DNA of 64,000 nucleotides from Psychroflexus montanilacus (GCF_020164535.1 NZ_JAIQZC010000004.1:248001-312000), one strand, 5' to 3'. Shown: positions 43,034 through 53,069, counted from the first letter of the stretch. Notes: generated from the sequence alone by a model not told the origin. Numbers and translations are program-made.

Positions 43034-44188
43034 TTAAAGTTTGGGTTTTTCTAGCAAAATACTCACCGCATTTCCCCCAAATCCTACGGCATTCACCATA
43101 ACCGATTCTATAGCTTTATCAGGAATTTGTTGCTTATAAAACGGATTTTCAAAAAACTCGCCTGTTGTCAACATCAGCAAAGCCATTTCTATACTCAACA
43201 TGCCTGAAGCCCCAAAGGTGTGGCCTAGTTTCCACTTGTTGGTCGTGAGTAACGGAAGATTTTCAAAAGTACTTTGAATCGCATTGACTTCTGCCTGATC
43301 TCCTTTTTTGGTCCCTGGTGCGTGTAGAACAATAGCATCTACTTCGGTTTTTCCTGCTTCTTTCAAAGCCATGGTCATGGATTTTTGAAAGCATTGCGCA
43401 TCCGAAGAAATGGAAATATTATGCGTGATCTGTTCGGTTGCAAAACCAAAGCCTGTAATTTGTGCCAAAGCATTTTCTGGAGATTTGGACATCACTGCCG
43501 TGGCAGCAGCTTCGCCAAGAACCAAAGAATTCTGAAGTTTATCCAGTTTTAAACTTTCGCAGGGAAAATCAGAATCTAATTTGGAATAGAGTTTCAAAGC
43601 CTGCATTTGGGCAACGGTAAACTCTGTAAGAGGCGCTTCAGAACCACCCACCAAAAACAAATCGCACATCTCGGCTTCCAGCCAGGCTTTGGCATTGAGC
43701 ATAGCGTGAAGTGCTGTGGAACAGGTGATGGAATGGCTGATGTTAGGGCCATCCACTCCCAGGTCCTGCGCCACCCAGGAAGAAATATTCCCTAAAGTGG
43801 TGGTGGGAGAAGTGAGTGGTGATAATTTTTTGCCTTCCAGAAAATCTTTGTGGTGATTTTCAAATAAGGTTGTGGCTCCACGAGAAGAACCGATGTTGAT
43901 TCCTGTGGATTCGGGTTGAAACTTTAGTTTTGACATCGCTTGTCTGGCCGTCAGCATAGCCATCAAGACAGATCTGTCCAGATCTTTGTACCTTGAGTTT
44001 TCTTGAGAAAGTTTTTCAATTGCTTCTGAAGATGGCGTTGCAAGACTGGCACCTAAAACTGAAGTTGAATTCCATTTCAGTTGTGAAAAATGGGTAGAAT
44101 TGATTCGGTAATTTTTCAGAATGGTTTTCTGATCATGACCTAATGCGGAAATGGATCCAAAGCCATTGATGTATATGGGGTGTTTCAA
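43034..44188 (-). CDS. Beta-ketoacyl synthase-family protein
   Basis: The product is 384 residues from TTG 44188 (MKHPIYINGFGSISALG); TTG 44209 is an alternative that adds seven residues. The thiolase fold has the three catalytic residues: Cys in HSITCSTALHAML, His in VLHAPGTKKGDQAEV, and His in KLGHTFGASGMLSIE. HAPGT replaces the usual HGTGT. Members of this family extend acyl-ACP chains. Position 80 bases upstream of bioB suggests a role in pimelate supply for biotin, or simply another fatty acid synthase. Both are inferences. Confidence 0.82.
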   Translation of the reverse strand: MKHPIYINGFGSISALGHDQKTILKNYRINSTHFSQLKWNSTSVLGASLATPSSEAIEKLSQENSRYKDLDRSVLMAMLTARQAMSKLKFQPESTGINIGSSRGATTLFENHHKDFLEGKKLSPLTSPTTTLGNISSWVAQDLGVDGPNISHSITCSTALHAMLNAKAWLEAEMCDLFLVGGSEAPLTEFTVAQMQALKLYSKLDSDFPCESLKLDKLQNSLVLGEAAATAVMSKSPENALAQITGFGFATEQITHNISISSDAQCFQKSMTMALKEAGKTEVDAIVLHAPGTKKGDQAEVNAIQSTFENLPLLTTNKWKLGHTFGASGMLSIEMALLMLTTGEFFENPFYKQQIPDKAIESVMVNAVGFGGNAVSILLEKPKL

Positions 44189-44366
44189 GTGAACTAATTT
44201 TTGAAGCAAAGATCGAAAAAACTAAAGCTATACGCTATCAAATTCAGAAGAAGTCGGCAAAAAGCGATGGAATGTCTCTAGTAATTATTTGGTATCTTTG
44301 ACATTTGGAATAAGAAAGATTAATCTTCAGCGTTTTAAGTAAGAAGCGCTTCAATATATATAATTT

Positions 44367-45530
44367 ATGGGATGTAGCAGTTGCTCAACCGGAAAAGATG
44401 GCCAGCCTAAAGGCTGTAAAAATAACGGCACTTGTGGGACAGATGGATGTAATAAGCTTACAGTTTTCGACTGGTTATCTGACGTAGAACTTCCAGGAGG
44501 TCAGGAAGCATTTGACTGTGTGGAAGTAAGATTTAAAAACAGTAGAAAAGAATTTTTTAGAAATACAGAGAATCTTACATTATCCATAGGAGACATTGTG
44601 GCTACAGAGGCTTCACCTGGACATGATATTGGTATCGTTACGCTTACCGGAGAACTGGTGAGAGTACAGATGAAAAAGAAAAAAACAGATCCTAAGTCCA
44701 AAGAGGTTTTAAAAGTCTACAGAAAAGCCTCTCAAAAAGACATTGACGTATGGCAAGCTGCCAGAGAGCGTGAAGATGCGATGAAGGTAAAAGCCAGACA
44801 AATTGCTATTCGTTTGAACTTGAAAATGAAAATCAGCGATATCGAATTTCAAGGTGATGGTTCCAAAGCTGTGTTTTACTACACCGCAGAAGAACGTGTG
44901 GACTTTAGGCAACTGATAAAAGAATTTGCTTACGAGTTTAAGACTCGTATTGAGATGCGGCAAATAGGCTTTAGACAAGAAGCAGCCAGGCTCGGTGGCA
45001 TTGGATCTTGTGGTCGTGAGCTATGCTGTTCTACCTGGTTAACCGATTTTAGAACCGTAAAAACGTCTGCAGCCAGATATCAGCAATTATCATTGAATCC
45101 ATTAAAACTTGCGGGGCAATGTGGAAAACTGAAGTGCTGCCTCAATTATGAACTGGACACCTATCTTGAGGCCTTAAAAGACTTCCCGAGACAAGATCAA
45201 AAATTGACAACTAAAAAAGGAGACGCCGTTTGCCAGAAAATTGATATTTTCAAAGGGAAATTATGGTATGCCTACGAAAAAGAATACAACAACTGGATTG
45301 AGCTGGATACCGATGCAGTAAAAGTGATCCTAAAGGCTCAGCGTGAAAAAAATCCTGTAGCCAGCTTGGAAGAGTTTACCTCTGAAATTACTATAGAAAA
45401 AACTGAATTTTCTAACGATTTTGGGCAAGATAGTTTAACGCGTTTTGATAAACCAAAGCGAAAGAAGCCTAGAAACAAAAGGAAGTCTAGTAAACATAAG
45501 AAGTCAAAAAAGAATAATGCGAAGTCTTAA
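44367..45530 (+). CDS. PSP1-domain protein (RicT/YaaT-like) with Cys-rich N-terminus
   Basis: The product is 387 residues. The first 30 residues are Cys-rich (CSSCSTGKD, GCKNNGTCGTDGC). The PSP1 domain spans about 75-270 and contains two CxxxCC motifs (CGRELCCSTW, CGKLKCCLNYE), as in RicT. The tail is Lys/Arg-rich. In Bacillus, RicT with RicA and RicF carries iron-sulfur clusters and promotes RNA maturation through RNase Y. The Bacteroidota protein sits before gldH, whose start overlaps it by 14 bases. Confidence 0.88.
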   Translation: MGCSSCSTGKDGQPKGCKNNGTCGTDGCNKLTVFDWLSDVELPGGQEAFDCVEVRFKNSRKEFFRNTENLTLSIGDIVATEASPGHDIGIVTLTGELVRVQMKKKKTDPKSKEVLKVYRKASQKDIDVWQAAREREDAMKVKARQIAIRLNLKMKISDIEFQGDGSKAVFYYTAEERVDFRQLIKEFAYEFKTRIEMRQIGFRQEAARLGGIGSCGRELCCSTWLTDFRTVKTSAARYQQLSLNPLKLAGQCGKLKCCLNYELDTYLEALKDFPRQDQKLTTKKGDAVCQKIDIFKGKLWYAYEKEYNNWIELDTDAVKVILKAQREKNPVASLEEFTSEITIEKTEFSNDFGQDSLTRFDKPKRKKPRNKRKSSKHKKSKKNNAKS

Positions 45531-46002
45531 GCTTTCCCTTTTCCTTGGCTTTATTATAAGTCTGGTAGGTTGCCAGGATAAAATAGTATTTTCAAAGTAT
45601 AAAAGTTTTTCAAAAGGTTGGTCGACAACAGACACCTTGCGTTACAACTTCGAAGCACCAGACACTATTAAGCCTTACCATTTGTTTTTCAATACAAGGC
45701 TTAATCAAGATTATGAATTTGATAACTTGTATCTTATTGCTAAAATTTCTTTTCCCAATGGAAAACAAATAGGAGACACTTTGGAATATGAAATGGCTTA
45801 TCCTAACGGGGAGCTCATGGGAACTGGTTTTGGCAGTATAAAAGAAAGCAAACTGTGGTATAAATCCAACGTGACTTTTACAGAGAAAGGTGACTACAAT
45901 ATAGAAGTAAAACATGCCATGCGTAAATTTGGTAAAATAGAAGCTTTAGACACGCTTCAAGGAATTATGGATTTTGGCATACATTTGGAAGCAGTAGAAT
46001 AG
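45517..46002 (+). CDS. gldH: Gliding motility lipoprotein GldH
   Basis: The product is 161 residues from ATG 45517, which opens into a lipoprotein signal (MRSLKLSLFLGFIISLVGCQ, Cys at 19). The mature part is beta-rich with FSKYKSFSKGWSTTDTL, YHLFFNTRLNQDYEFDNLY and PNGKQIGDTLEYEMAYPNG, typical of GldH. It is needed for gliding in Flavobacterium and is part of or stabilises the outer-membrane gliding machine. It overlaps the RicT-like gene and is followed at 30 bases by the PBP gene. Confidence 0.92.
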   Translation: MRSLKLSLFLGFIISLVGCQDKIVFSKYKSFSKGWSTTDTLRYNFEAPDTIKPYHLFFNTRLNQDYEFDNLYLIAKISFPNGKQIGDTLEYEMAYPNGELMGTGFGSIKESKLWYKSNVTFTEKGDYNIEVKHAMRKFGKIEALDTLQGIMDFGIHLEAVE

Positions 46003-46032
46003 ACTGTAAATTAATGCCCTTTTTTAAACACT

Positions 46033-48351
46033 ATGAGTAAAACATCAACACCCAAAAAAGGATTCAAGAAATACATACTTGGATTTTGGTTATTGTTCTT
46101 AGCAGGCATTTTAGGTGTCATCTTTATTTTTCTTTTAGCTAGCTGGGGAGCCTTGGGAACTATGCCCACCTTTGAAGAATTAGAAAACCCAGAAACCAAC
46201 CTCGCCACCGAAGTTATTTCAGTAGACGGCCAGACTCTTGGGAAATATTTCAAAGAAAATAGAACTCCTGTGAGTTATGATGATCTTCCAGATCATCTTA
46301 TCAACGCCTTAATCTCTACTGAAGACGAACGCTTTTATAGCCATTCTGGAATAGATGCTAGAGGTACGCTTAGAGCAGCTATTTTTTTAGGGAAAAAAGG
46401 TGGTGCAAGTACCATAACTCAACAACTTTCCAAACTTTTGTTTACAGACCCTAACAAGAGAGGAACCTTTAATAGAATCATTCAAAAAGTAAAAGAATGG
46501 GTCATTGCTGTGAGGCTTGAGGAGCAGTATGCAAAAAATGAAATTATCACGATGTATCTCAACAAATTTGATTTTTTACATCAAGCTGTAGGGATACGTT
46601 CTGCATCAAGAATTTATTTTTCAAAAGAACCAAAAGAACTTACTATTGAGGAATCTGCCACTTTGGTAGCCATGCTTAAAAACCCTATCCTCTACAATCC
46701 TCAAAAAGAACAATTTAAAGACAATTCTCTTCAGAGAAGAAATCAGGTTTTAAAACAAATGGAGAAGAATGGTTTCCTGACTGAAAATGTAAAAGATTCT
46801 CTCCAAAAAACTGAGCTGATAACCTTTTTTTCCCCAGAAGAACATGACGATGGAATTGCGACTTACTTTAGGGCTTATGTCCAAGAGTTTATGAAAGACT
46901 GGATTGATAATAATCCAAAACCTGATGGAAGTTCCTACAGTATGTATAGAGATGGTTTAAAAATCTACACCACTGTGGATTCCAAAATGCAGGCTTATGC
47001 AGAAACTGCTGTAGAAAAACATCTTAAAAACCTTCAGAAAGAATTTGATGCTCAAAATATAAATAACAAAACGGCTCCATTCAGAAGTATAAATGCTTCA
47101 GAAGTTGAAAAAATTATCCAAAAAGGAATCAAAAATTCCGATCGCTACAAGACTATGAAGCGTAAAGGTATAGACGAAGATTCTATCATAGCAACCTTCA
47201 ATAGAAAACGAGACATGCGCTTATTTTCATGGGATGGACCTATAGATACTCTTATGACTCCGAGAGATTCTATCCGCTATTATAAATCCTTTTTGAATAC
47301 TGGCATGATGTCAATGACTCCGCAAACCGGAGAAATAAAAGCCTGGGTAGGAGGTGTGAATTATAAATTTTTTAAATACGAACACGTAAAACAAGCTAAG
47401 CGACAAGTAGGTTCTACCTTTAAACCGTTTGTATATGCAACGGCAGTAGATCAATTGCATTTATCGCCTTGTTATGAGCTGCCAAATACTCCTTACACCA
47501 TTCCAAAAGGCAGACATGGGGTTACAGAAGACTGGACACCTTCTAATAGTAGTGACGATTATGGTGGCAATAAAACTTTGAAGCAGGCACTCGCTGAATC
47601 AATCAACACCATTACAGCAAGAGTCATTGATAAAACAGGCCCGGAGAATGTGATTAGTTTGATTGATAAACTAGGAATAAATACTTCCAAAATAGACCCC
47701 GTGGCTGCCATAGCTCTTGGTACAGCAGATATAAGTGTCTACGAAATGGTTTCTGCTTACAGCACTTTTGCTAATAAAGGCGTTTATGTCAAGCCTTATG
47801 CTGTACAACGAATTGAAGATAAAAACGGAACTATTTTATACCAGCACCAGCCACAAAGTCGTGATGTATTGAGCGAAGAGTCTGCGTTTGTAACCATAAA
47901 GTTATTAGAAGGTGTGACTAGATTTGGTTCTGGAGCACGCTTAAGAACTAATCTTGACTATTTGAAAAATAGAGATGATTACAAAAAAGCAGTCACTGGC
48001 TATCCTTATGCTTTTGAAAATGACATTGCTGGTAAAACAGGAACAACCCAAAACCAAAGTGATGGTTGGTTTATAGGCATGGTGCCCAATCTTTCAACTG
48101 GTGTTTGGGTAGGAGGCGAAGATAGAAGTGTGCGTTTCCCTTCTATAACCTATGGGCAAGGTGCCACTTTGGCTTTACCTATCTGGGGAATGTATATGAA
48201 AGATGTTTTCGCTGATAAAACGCTTGAAATTTCAAAAGACGAATTTGAGAAACCTGATAACCTCAGCATTCAGATAGACTGTGATGATTTTTCAGATGAG
48301 GAATCTGAAGAAGAGGAAGAATCAGGTTCTGAATTTGAAATTGATTTCTAA
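46033..48351 (+). CDS. Class A penicillin-binding protein 1A
   Basis: The product is 772 residues. A short cytoplasmic tail and one membrane helix (about 16-38) precede the GT51 glycosyltransferase domain (STEDERFYSHSGIDARG, GASTITQQLSKLLF). The transpeptidase domain has the active Ser in QVGSTFKPFVYATAV, the SIN motif in LAESINTITA and KTGTTQNQSDGWF. The C-terminal 40 residues are strongly acidic (DEESEEEEESGSEF). It polymerises and cross-links peptidoglycan. It is third in the ricT-gldH-PBP unit. Confidence 0.95.
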   Translation: MSKTSTPKKGFKKYILGFWLLFLAGILGVIFIFLLASWGALGTMPTFEELENPETNLATEVISVDGQTLGKYFKENRTPVSYDDLPDHLINALISTEDERFYSHSGIDARGTLRAAIFLGKKGGASTITQQLSKLLFTDPNKRGTFNRIIQKVKEWVIAVRLEEQYAKNEIITMYLNKFDFLHQAVGIRSASRIYFSKEPKELTIEESATLVAMLKNPILYNPQKEQFKDNSLQRRNQVLKQMEKNGFLTENVKDSLQKTELITFFSPEEHDDGIATYFRAYVQEFMKDWIDNNPKPDGSSYSMYRDGLKIYTTVDSKMQAYAETAVEKHLKNLQKEFDAQNINNKTAPFRSINASEVEKIIQKGIKNSDRYKTMKRKGIDEDSIIATFNRKRDMRLFSWDGPIDTLMTPRDSIRYYKSFLNTGMMSMTPQTGEIKAWVGGVNYKFFKYEHVKQAKRQVGSTFKPFVYATAVDQLHLSPCYELPNTPYTIPKGRHGVTEDWTPSNSSDDYGGNKTLKQALAESINTITARVIDKTGPENVISLIDKLGINTSKIDPVAAIALGTADISVYEMVSAYSTFANKGVYVKPYAVQRIEDKNGTILYQHQPQSRDVLSEESAFVTIKLLEGVTRFGSGARLRTNLDYLKNRDDYKKAVTGYPYAFENDIAGKTGTTQNQSDGWFIGMVPNLSTGVWVGGEDRSVRFPSITYGQGATLALPIWGMYMKDVFADKTLEISKDEFEKPDNLSIQIDCDDFSDEESEEEEESGSEFEIDF

Positions 48352-48800
48352 AGGTTATCGCTAGCGTACCATTCGGCAAAAGCTGTTCCCGTCTCCCTTA
48401 GTTTTAAGGAGTACAATTGTAAGCTTTTGTCGAGTTTGCTGGAAATTTTCTTAGCAAAATCGATCACCATATTTTCACTTGTAGGCTGATAATCAACCAA
48501 AACAACATCATGTCCGGAGGATTGGAGATGTTCTGCAAGTTCAATATGAGGCGTTTCCTTGTTTAATAGTATGGCATGATCCATCACATCGACCACCTCA
48601 GACTTTACAATTTTCTTGAGGTCTCCAAAATCTATAACCATCCCGCATTTCACGTTGTTCATGTTCGAAATAGGCTCACCAATTACCGTCACATCTAGTT
48701 TATAACTGTGTCCATGCACATTTTTACACTTTCCATCGTAGCCGTAAAGGGCGTGTGCTGTTTCGAAAGTAAATTGCTTTGTAATTCTGATTTTTGCCAT
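48348..48800 (-). CDS. queD: 6-carboxytetrahydropterin synthase / 6-pyruvoyltetrahydropterin synthase family
   Basis: The product is 150 residues from ATG 48800 (MAKIRITKQFTFETAHALYG); an upstream extension to 48866 has no family similarity. Zinc ligands are in ETAHAL and KNVHGHSYKL, with the catalytic Cys in GKCKN. DVMDHAILLN and PTSENMVIDFAKK complete the signature, with the RETGTAFAEW end. QueD makes 6-carboxytetrahydropterin for queuosine. It is convergent with the PBP gene, overlapping by 4 bases. No other que gene is nearby. Confidence 0.88.
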   Translation of the reverse strand: MAKIRITKQFTFETAHALYGYDGKCKNVHGHSYKLDVTVIGEPISNMNNVKCGMVIDFGDLKKIVKSEVVDVMDHAILLNKETPHIELAEHLQSSGHDVVLVDYQPTSENMVIDFAKKISSKLDKSLQLYSLKLRETGTAFAEWYASDNL

Positions 48801-49080
48801 GATCCTTAATATTGCTGCAAAGATACTGGAATTAAAAAAATTATTTGCCTGTCTATTTGTATACATTTAGACTACTTGACTTGGTGAATATTTGGATAAG
48901 CTTACAGGAATGGGTTAGGTTGATTGTCCTGATGAACAGGGTGGCTTTTAATAAAAGAGAAAAGAATATTTATTGGAATGGATACATTAGTCAACTTCTC
49001 TTTAAAATCAATTCAAAAAAATTATAATTTTCTATCGATTTATCTCCTAAATTTGAGGGCCTAAAGTACATACTTGACTA

Positions 49081-49722
49081 ATGACTACATCACTACTTAC
49101 CGATGCCATATCCTTCGAGGAAAACTCACTATATGAAGCTATAATATCTGATATTCTGGAGCAGGGATATTCGATTTGTGATACTTTTTTTGAAGAATCT
49201 TTAGTCGATCTTTTAAGAAATGATCTGCAGGCACTTTACCATCAAAGTGAACTTAAAAAAGCAGCAATTGGTAACAGGATAAATGAATCTATTGAAAAAG
49301 ACATTCGCGGTGATTACATCCAATGGATAGATGAAGTGAAAGCAAATTCAGTAGAAAAAAAGTTTTTTGAGCGTATTAAGGATTTTAAAAATTACTTAAA
49401 TAAAACTTGTTTTATGGGTCTTCTGCATCAGGAGTTTCATTACGCTGTTTATCCACAGGGTACATTTTACAAAAGACACATCGATACCTTCCAAAATGAT
49501 GACAGACGAAAACTATCAATGGTTTGCTATCTCAATGACAGGTCTTGGAAAACCACCAATGGTGGTGAACTGGTATTATATCCTGAAGGTTTAGAAGAAA
49601 TCACTGTGCATCCTTTACCAGGTCGTGTGGTGATTTTTGAAAGCCAGCAACTGGAACACGAGGTCAAAAAAGTGCTGAATGAAGAACGGCTAAGTATTAC
49701 CGGTTGGTTAAAAACACGATAA
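49081..49722 (+). CDS. 2-oxoglutarate/Fe(II)-dependent oxygenase
   Basis: The product is 213 residues. The prolyl-4-hydroxylase-type core is at about 115-213: YPQGTFYKRHIDTFQNDDRR with the His-x-Asp iron ligands, LSMVCYLND, GGELVLYP, VIFESQQLEHEVKKV with the distal His, and EERLSITGWL with the Arg that binds 2-oxoglutarate. The N-terminal 110 residues are helical. The substrate, probably a protein residue, is unknown. It stands alone ahead of the SpecificRecomb gene. Confidence 0.87.
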   Translation: MTTSLLTDAISFEENSLYEAIISDILEQGYSICDTFFEESLVDLLRNDLQALYHQSELKKAAIGNRINESIEKDIRGDYIQWIDEVKANSVEKKFFERIKDFKNYLNKTCFMGLLHQEFHYAVYPQGTFYKRHIDTFQNDDRRKLSMVCYLNDRSWKTTNGGELVLYPEGLEEITVHPLPGRVVIFESQQLEHEVKKVLNEERLSITGWLKTR

Positions 49723-49773
49723 TTAGCCTGATTTATAAATAAAAGCAAGCTAAATTTGAGTTTTTAACTAATT

Positions 49774-51837
49774 ATGGCCAAAAAAAAGAAAGATCTATAT
49801 GAGTTCTTCAAGACCTATTTTAAAGATGGTTCCTGGGAAAATATTTCGAACCAGGTAGATCTACTTTCTAGTCTTATAGATCTTTTGAGACCAAAGGAAA
49901 TAGATGAAGAAAATCCAGTTACTTTAAACCCGCTTATTTATCTTCTGAAAGATAACAATGCTTACAGAGATCATTTTGCGACTTACATCAATTCTTTACT
50001 GAAAGGCAAAACCTTTCATTCGCTCATAAGTGATGCTGGTATCCCCGAAGAATCCGATTTTTTCTTTGAAATCAAAGAAAAACTCTTTGCTAAATTTCTT
50101 CCAGAACAGCCTGATGAGGACAATCTAGAGTACATCTTAAATCAAGTGTTCTATAAATCTGATGATATCGAATGGATAGAACAAATTGATCCGAGTGAAT
50201 TCAGAATTCTGTTTACCCTTCTGGAATTTAAGCCAATTCAGACCTCTGTTGAAGTCGAATCCCCATTATCTGAAGTATTGTTTGCTTTTGAAATTATGAC
50301 TCTAAGGATTTGTGGTGATGCTTTAGAAACCAAAGTAATGAGAATGGTTCCTGAATATAACAATCTGGATAGTCCATTTGTCGCTTTTCAAAATGACCTG
50401 AGCCTTATTGAAAAGCGCATATTGAATAATGAATCTCATTATATAGATCCTGAGGATGAAGATTTCAAACACCTTTTTGTCTTACTCGATCAGTGTAAAG
50501 ATTATGTCAATCAAGCCTTTAAAAACAGCAAAAAATACGGAATCTCTCTTAGAGTAAACCAAGATTTGATGCGTATCAAAAGGCAATTGCTGAGGATGGA
50601 AGTGACCCTGCCATTCTTGGCTGGAACAGTCGAGAATGACTTAAGAGAAAACACCATTAATCTTGGTAAAAGACTAATCAAACATAATTGCTACAAAAAC
50701 AATCTTGGAAAATTCTTTGATGAAGGTACTAGACTTTTATTCTATGAAATTACTGAGCAAACTGCCAAAACCGGAGAACATTATATCACAGAGGATAGAA
50801 GCGGCTACTTCAAAATGCTACTAACTTCCATAGGTGGCGGTCTTGTAGTAGGGCTTATGTGTGTTTCTAAAGTATTATTATCCAAGCTTGATGTGAGTAG
50901 TTTTGGCGAAGCATTCCTCTACAGTATGAATTACTCTATAGGTTTTGTGATCCTTTATTTGCTTGGATTTACATTGGCAACCAAGCAGCCTGCAATGACC
51001 GCTTCTACACTAATTTCTGCACTGGAAAACGGCATGAAGAAAGGAGGATCCAAACGCACTAAACACCAGGTCTTTGCCAAACTCTTTTCAGAGGTATTTA
51101 GATCTCAGTTTGTTGCTTTTATAGGTAACATCATCATGGCTTTTCCAGTAGCTATGCTAGTGGTCTATTTAGTCGATACCGGCATGGATTACAATATACC
51201 TGAAGCCAAATGGGATAAGCTTATCCATAAACTCAATCCAGTAAAATCACTTGCTGTATTTCATGCTGGAATAGCAGGTGTGTTTTTGTTTCTATCGGGC
51301 ATTATTGCAGGTGGAATTGCAAACAGGAATAAGTTTAACAATGTCTACAGTAGAATTGGAAAACACCCATACCTAAAAAGAAAATTCGGTAAAAAATTTG
51401 CTTTGAGATTGGCTACGTTTATTGAGAACAAGTGGGCAGGGGTGATGTCCAACTTTTGGTTTGGCGTGTTTATGGGAAGTACGGCTTCTATAGGGGTGTT
51501 TTTTGGCCTCAATCTCGATATTCGTCACATCGCCTTTTCAAGTGGTAACTTTGCCTTAGGCATATACGGCTCTGGGTTTTCATTAACTCCAGACATGATT
51601 ATCTGGTCTTTAGTAGGTATTTTCCTTATCGGTTTGATGAACTTTTGGGTGAGCTTTGGACTTTCTATGGTTGTTGCTTTTAGGTCAAGACGGATTCCAT
51701 TCTCAGAATTCAAAGCCGTGATCATATCGGTTTTAACCTACCTGTTTCACAGTCCACTTGTGTTTGTTTGGCCTCCAAAAAGACAACCCACCGAAGATGT
51801 GGAAACCAGTGAAGATACGAAAACGAAAAAAACTTAA
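49774..51837 (+). CDS. SpecificRecomb-family membrane protein (so-called site-specific recombinase)
   Basis: The product is 687 residues. The N-terminal 320 residues are soluble and helical (KDLYEFFKTYFKDGSWENIS). The C-terminal half has about seven hydrophobic segments (SIGGGLVVGLMCVSKVLL, GFVILYLLGFTLATKQPAMT, GVFLFLSGIIAGGIANRNK). It matches a family historically called Gcr or site-specific recombinase, but it has no tyrosine or serine recombinase motif. The membrane topology argues against DNA recombination; function unknown. Its stop overlaps serA by 4 bases (convergent). Confidence 0.78.
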   Translation: MAKKKKDLYEFFKTYFKDGSWENISNQVDLLSSLIDLLRPKEIDEENPVTLNPLIYLLKDNNAYRDHFATYINSLLKGKTFHSLISDAGIPEESDFFFEIKEKLFAKFLPEQPDEDNLEYILNQVFYKSDDIEWIEQIDPSEFRILFTLLEFKPIQTSVEVESPLSEVLFAFEIMTLRICGDALETKVMRMVPEYNNLDSPFVAFQNDLSLIEKRILNNESHYIDPEDEDFKHLFVLLDQCKDYVNQAFKNSKKYGISLRVNQDLMRIKRQLLRMEVTLPFLAGTVENDLRENTINLGKRLIKHNCYKNNLGKFFDEGTRLLFYEITEQTAKTGEHYITEDRSGYFKMLLTSIGGGLVVGLMCVSKVLLSKLDVSSFGEAFLYSMNYSIGFVILYLLGFTLATKQPAMTASTLISALENGMKKGGSKRTKHQVFAKLFSEVFRSQFVAFIGNIIMAFPVAMLVVYLVDTGMDYNIPEAKWDKLIHKLNPVKSLAVFHAGIAGVFLFLSGIIAGGIANRNKFNNVYSRIGKHPYLKRKFGKKFALRLATFIENKWAGVMSNFWFGVFMGSTASIGVFFGLNLDIRHIAFSSGNFALGIYGSGFSLTPDMIIWSLVGIFLIGLMNFWVSFGLSMVVAFRSRRIPFSEFKAVIISVLTYLFHSPLVFVWPPKRQPTEDVETSEDTKTKKT

Positions 51838-53069
51838 TACAGTATTCTTACACTTATAGTATGGTCTATCTTTTTAAGTTCTTTTAGAGTGTCTAGTGAG
51901 TCGTTTTTAGAAATATCCAATACCACATAACCCACATCAAAATTGGTGCTGAGGTACTGCCCTAAAATATTTACATCCAACTTAGAAATCTTGGAGTTAA
52001 TTTCAGACAGTACTCCTGAAACGTTTTTATGGATATGTAAAATTCTATGGGTGTCTTCCATTTTGGGTAAAGACAATTCTGGTATAGAGTGACTGCCCAG
52101 ACTCGCCCCGCTTTCAATGTATTTGATCAGTTTGTTAGAAACATCCAGACCTATATTCCATTGTGCTTCTTCGGTGGAGCCACCTATATGAGGAGTTAAT
52201 ATCACATTAGACACCTTTTGAAGAGGAGAAGTGAATTTCTCTGCTTTGTTTTTAGGCTCTTCTGGAAACACATCTACAGCAGCACCACTGATGCGACCAT
52301 CTTCCAGAGCCTTTTTAAGTTCCTCAATATCCACCACGTTTCCACGACTCATATTGATAAGCAATTGGCCATTACTAAACCAGCTCAACACCTCCGCATT
52401 GAATAAATTTTTTGTGCCATTGGTACCAGGCACATGCAACGTAATGATATCACAATCTTCAATCAAAGATTTTAAATCAGTTACCTCTTCTGCGTTTCCA
52501 AGGGGCAATTTATTTTCTACATCGTAATAAAATACTTTCAGTCCCATAGCTTCCGCCAGAATAGACACTTGAGATCCTATATGGCCGTAACCTACAACAC
52601 CTAATTTTTTGCCGCGAATTTCGTGTGCATTGGCAGAGCTTTTGTCCCATTCTCCAGCGTGAGCCGCTTTATCTTTATCGGGGATTCTGCGTATCAGCAT
52701 AATAGCAGAAGCAATCACCAGTTCTGCCACAGAGCGGGTATTGCTAAAGGGTGCATTAAACACACAAACCCCAGCTTTATTAGCCGCCTCTAAATCCACT
52801 TGATTGGTTCCAATACAAAAACACCCAATCGCTACCAGCTTTTTGGCTTTTTGTATGACCTCCTCGGTGAGTTGAGTTTTGGACCTCACGCACACCACTT
52901 TGGCATCTTTCAAAACCTCATCCAGTTCCTTACCCGACAAAGCGCCAGGATGTTGTTCAATTTGAGTATAACCTGCTTTTTTAAAGGATTCTACAGCTGA
53001 CTGACTGATACTTTCTAATAAAACTATTTTCATTTTATCCTTTGGAAAAGAGGTTTTGAGTGGTGACAT
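51834..53069 (-). CDS. serA: D-3-phosphoglycerate dehydrogenase
   Basis: The product is 411 residues, of E. coli SerA type. It oxidises 3-phosphoglycerate to start serine synthesis. Seen: the NAD motif LGVVGYGHIGSQVSILAEAM, INMSRGNVVDIEEL with the catalytic Arg, FPEEPKNKAEKF with the Glu, and LTPHIGGSTEEAQWNIG with the His. The C-terminal 80 residues are an ACT domain (LHIHKNVSGVLSEINSKI), which suggests feedback inhibition by serine. Start at 53069 gives MSPLKTSFPKDKMKIVLLES, matching SerA N-termini. Confidence 0.94.
   Translation of the reverse strand: MSPLKTSFPKDKMKIVLLESISQSAVESFKKAGYTQIEQHPGALSGKELDEVLKDAKVVCVRSKTQLTEEVIQKAKKLVAIGCFCIGTNQVDLEAANKAGVCVFNAPFSNTRSVAELVIASAIMLIRRIPDKDKAAHAGEWDKSSANAHEIRGKKLGVVGYGHIGSQVSILAEAMGLKVFYYDVENKLPLGNAEEVTDLKSLIEDCDIITLHVPGTNGTKNLFNAEVLSWFSNGQLLINMSRGNVVDIEELKKALEDGRISGAAVDVFPEEPKNKAEKFTSPLQKVSNVILTPHIGGSTEEAQWNIGLDVSNKLIKYIESGASLGSHSIPELSLPKMEDTHRILHIHKNVSGVLSEINSKISKLDVNILGQYLSTNFDVGYVVLDISKNDSLDTLKELKKIDHTISVRILY

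Noticed and set aside
49774-51837. Site-specific recombinase implying a mobile element
   Set aside because: The family name is historical; the protein is a multi-helix membrane protein without recombinase catalytic motifs, and no element borders are visible.
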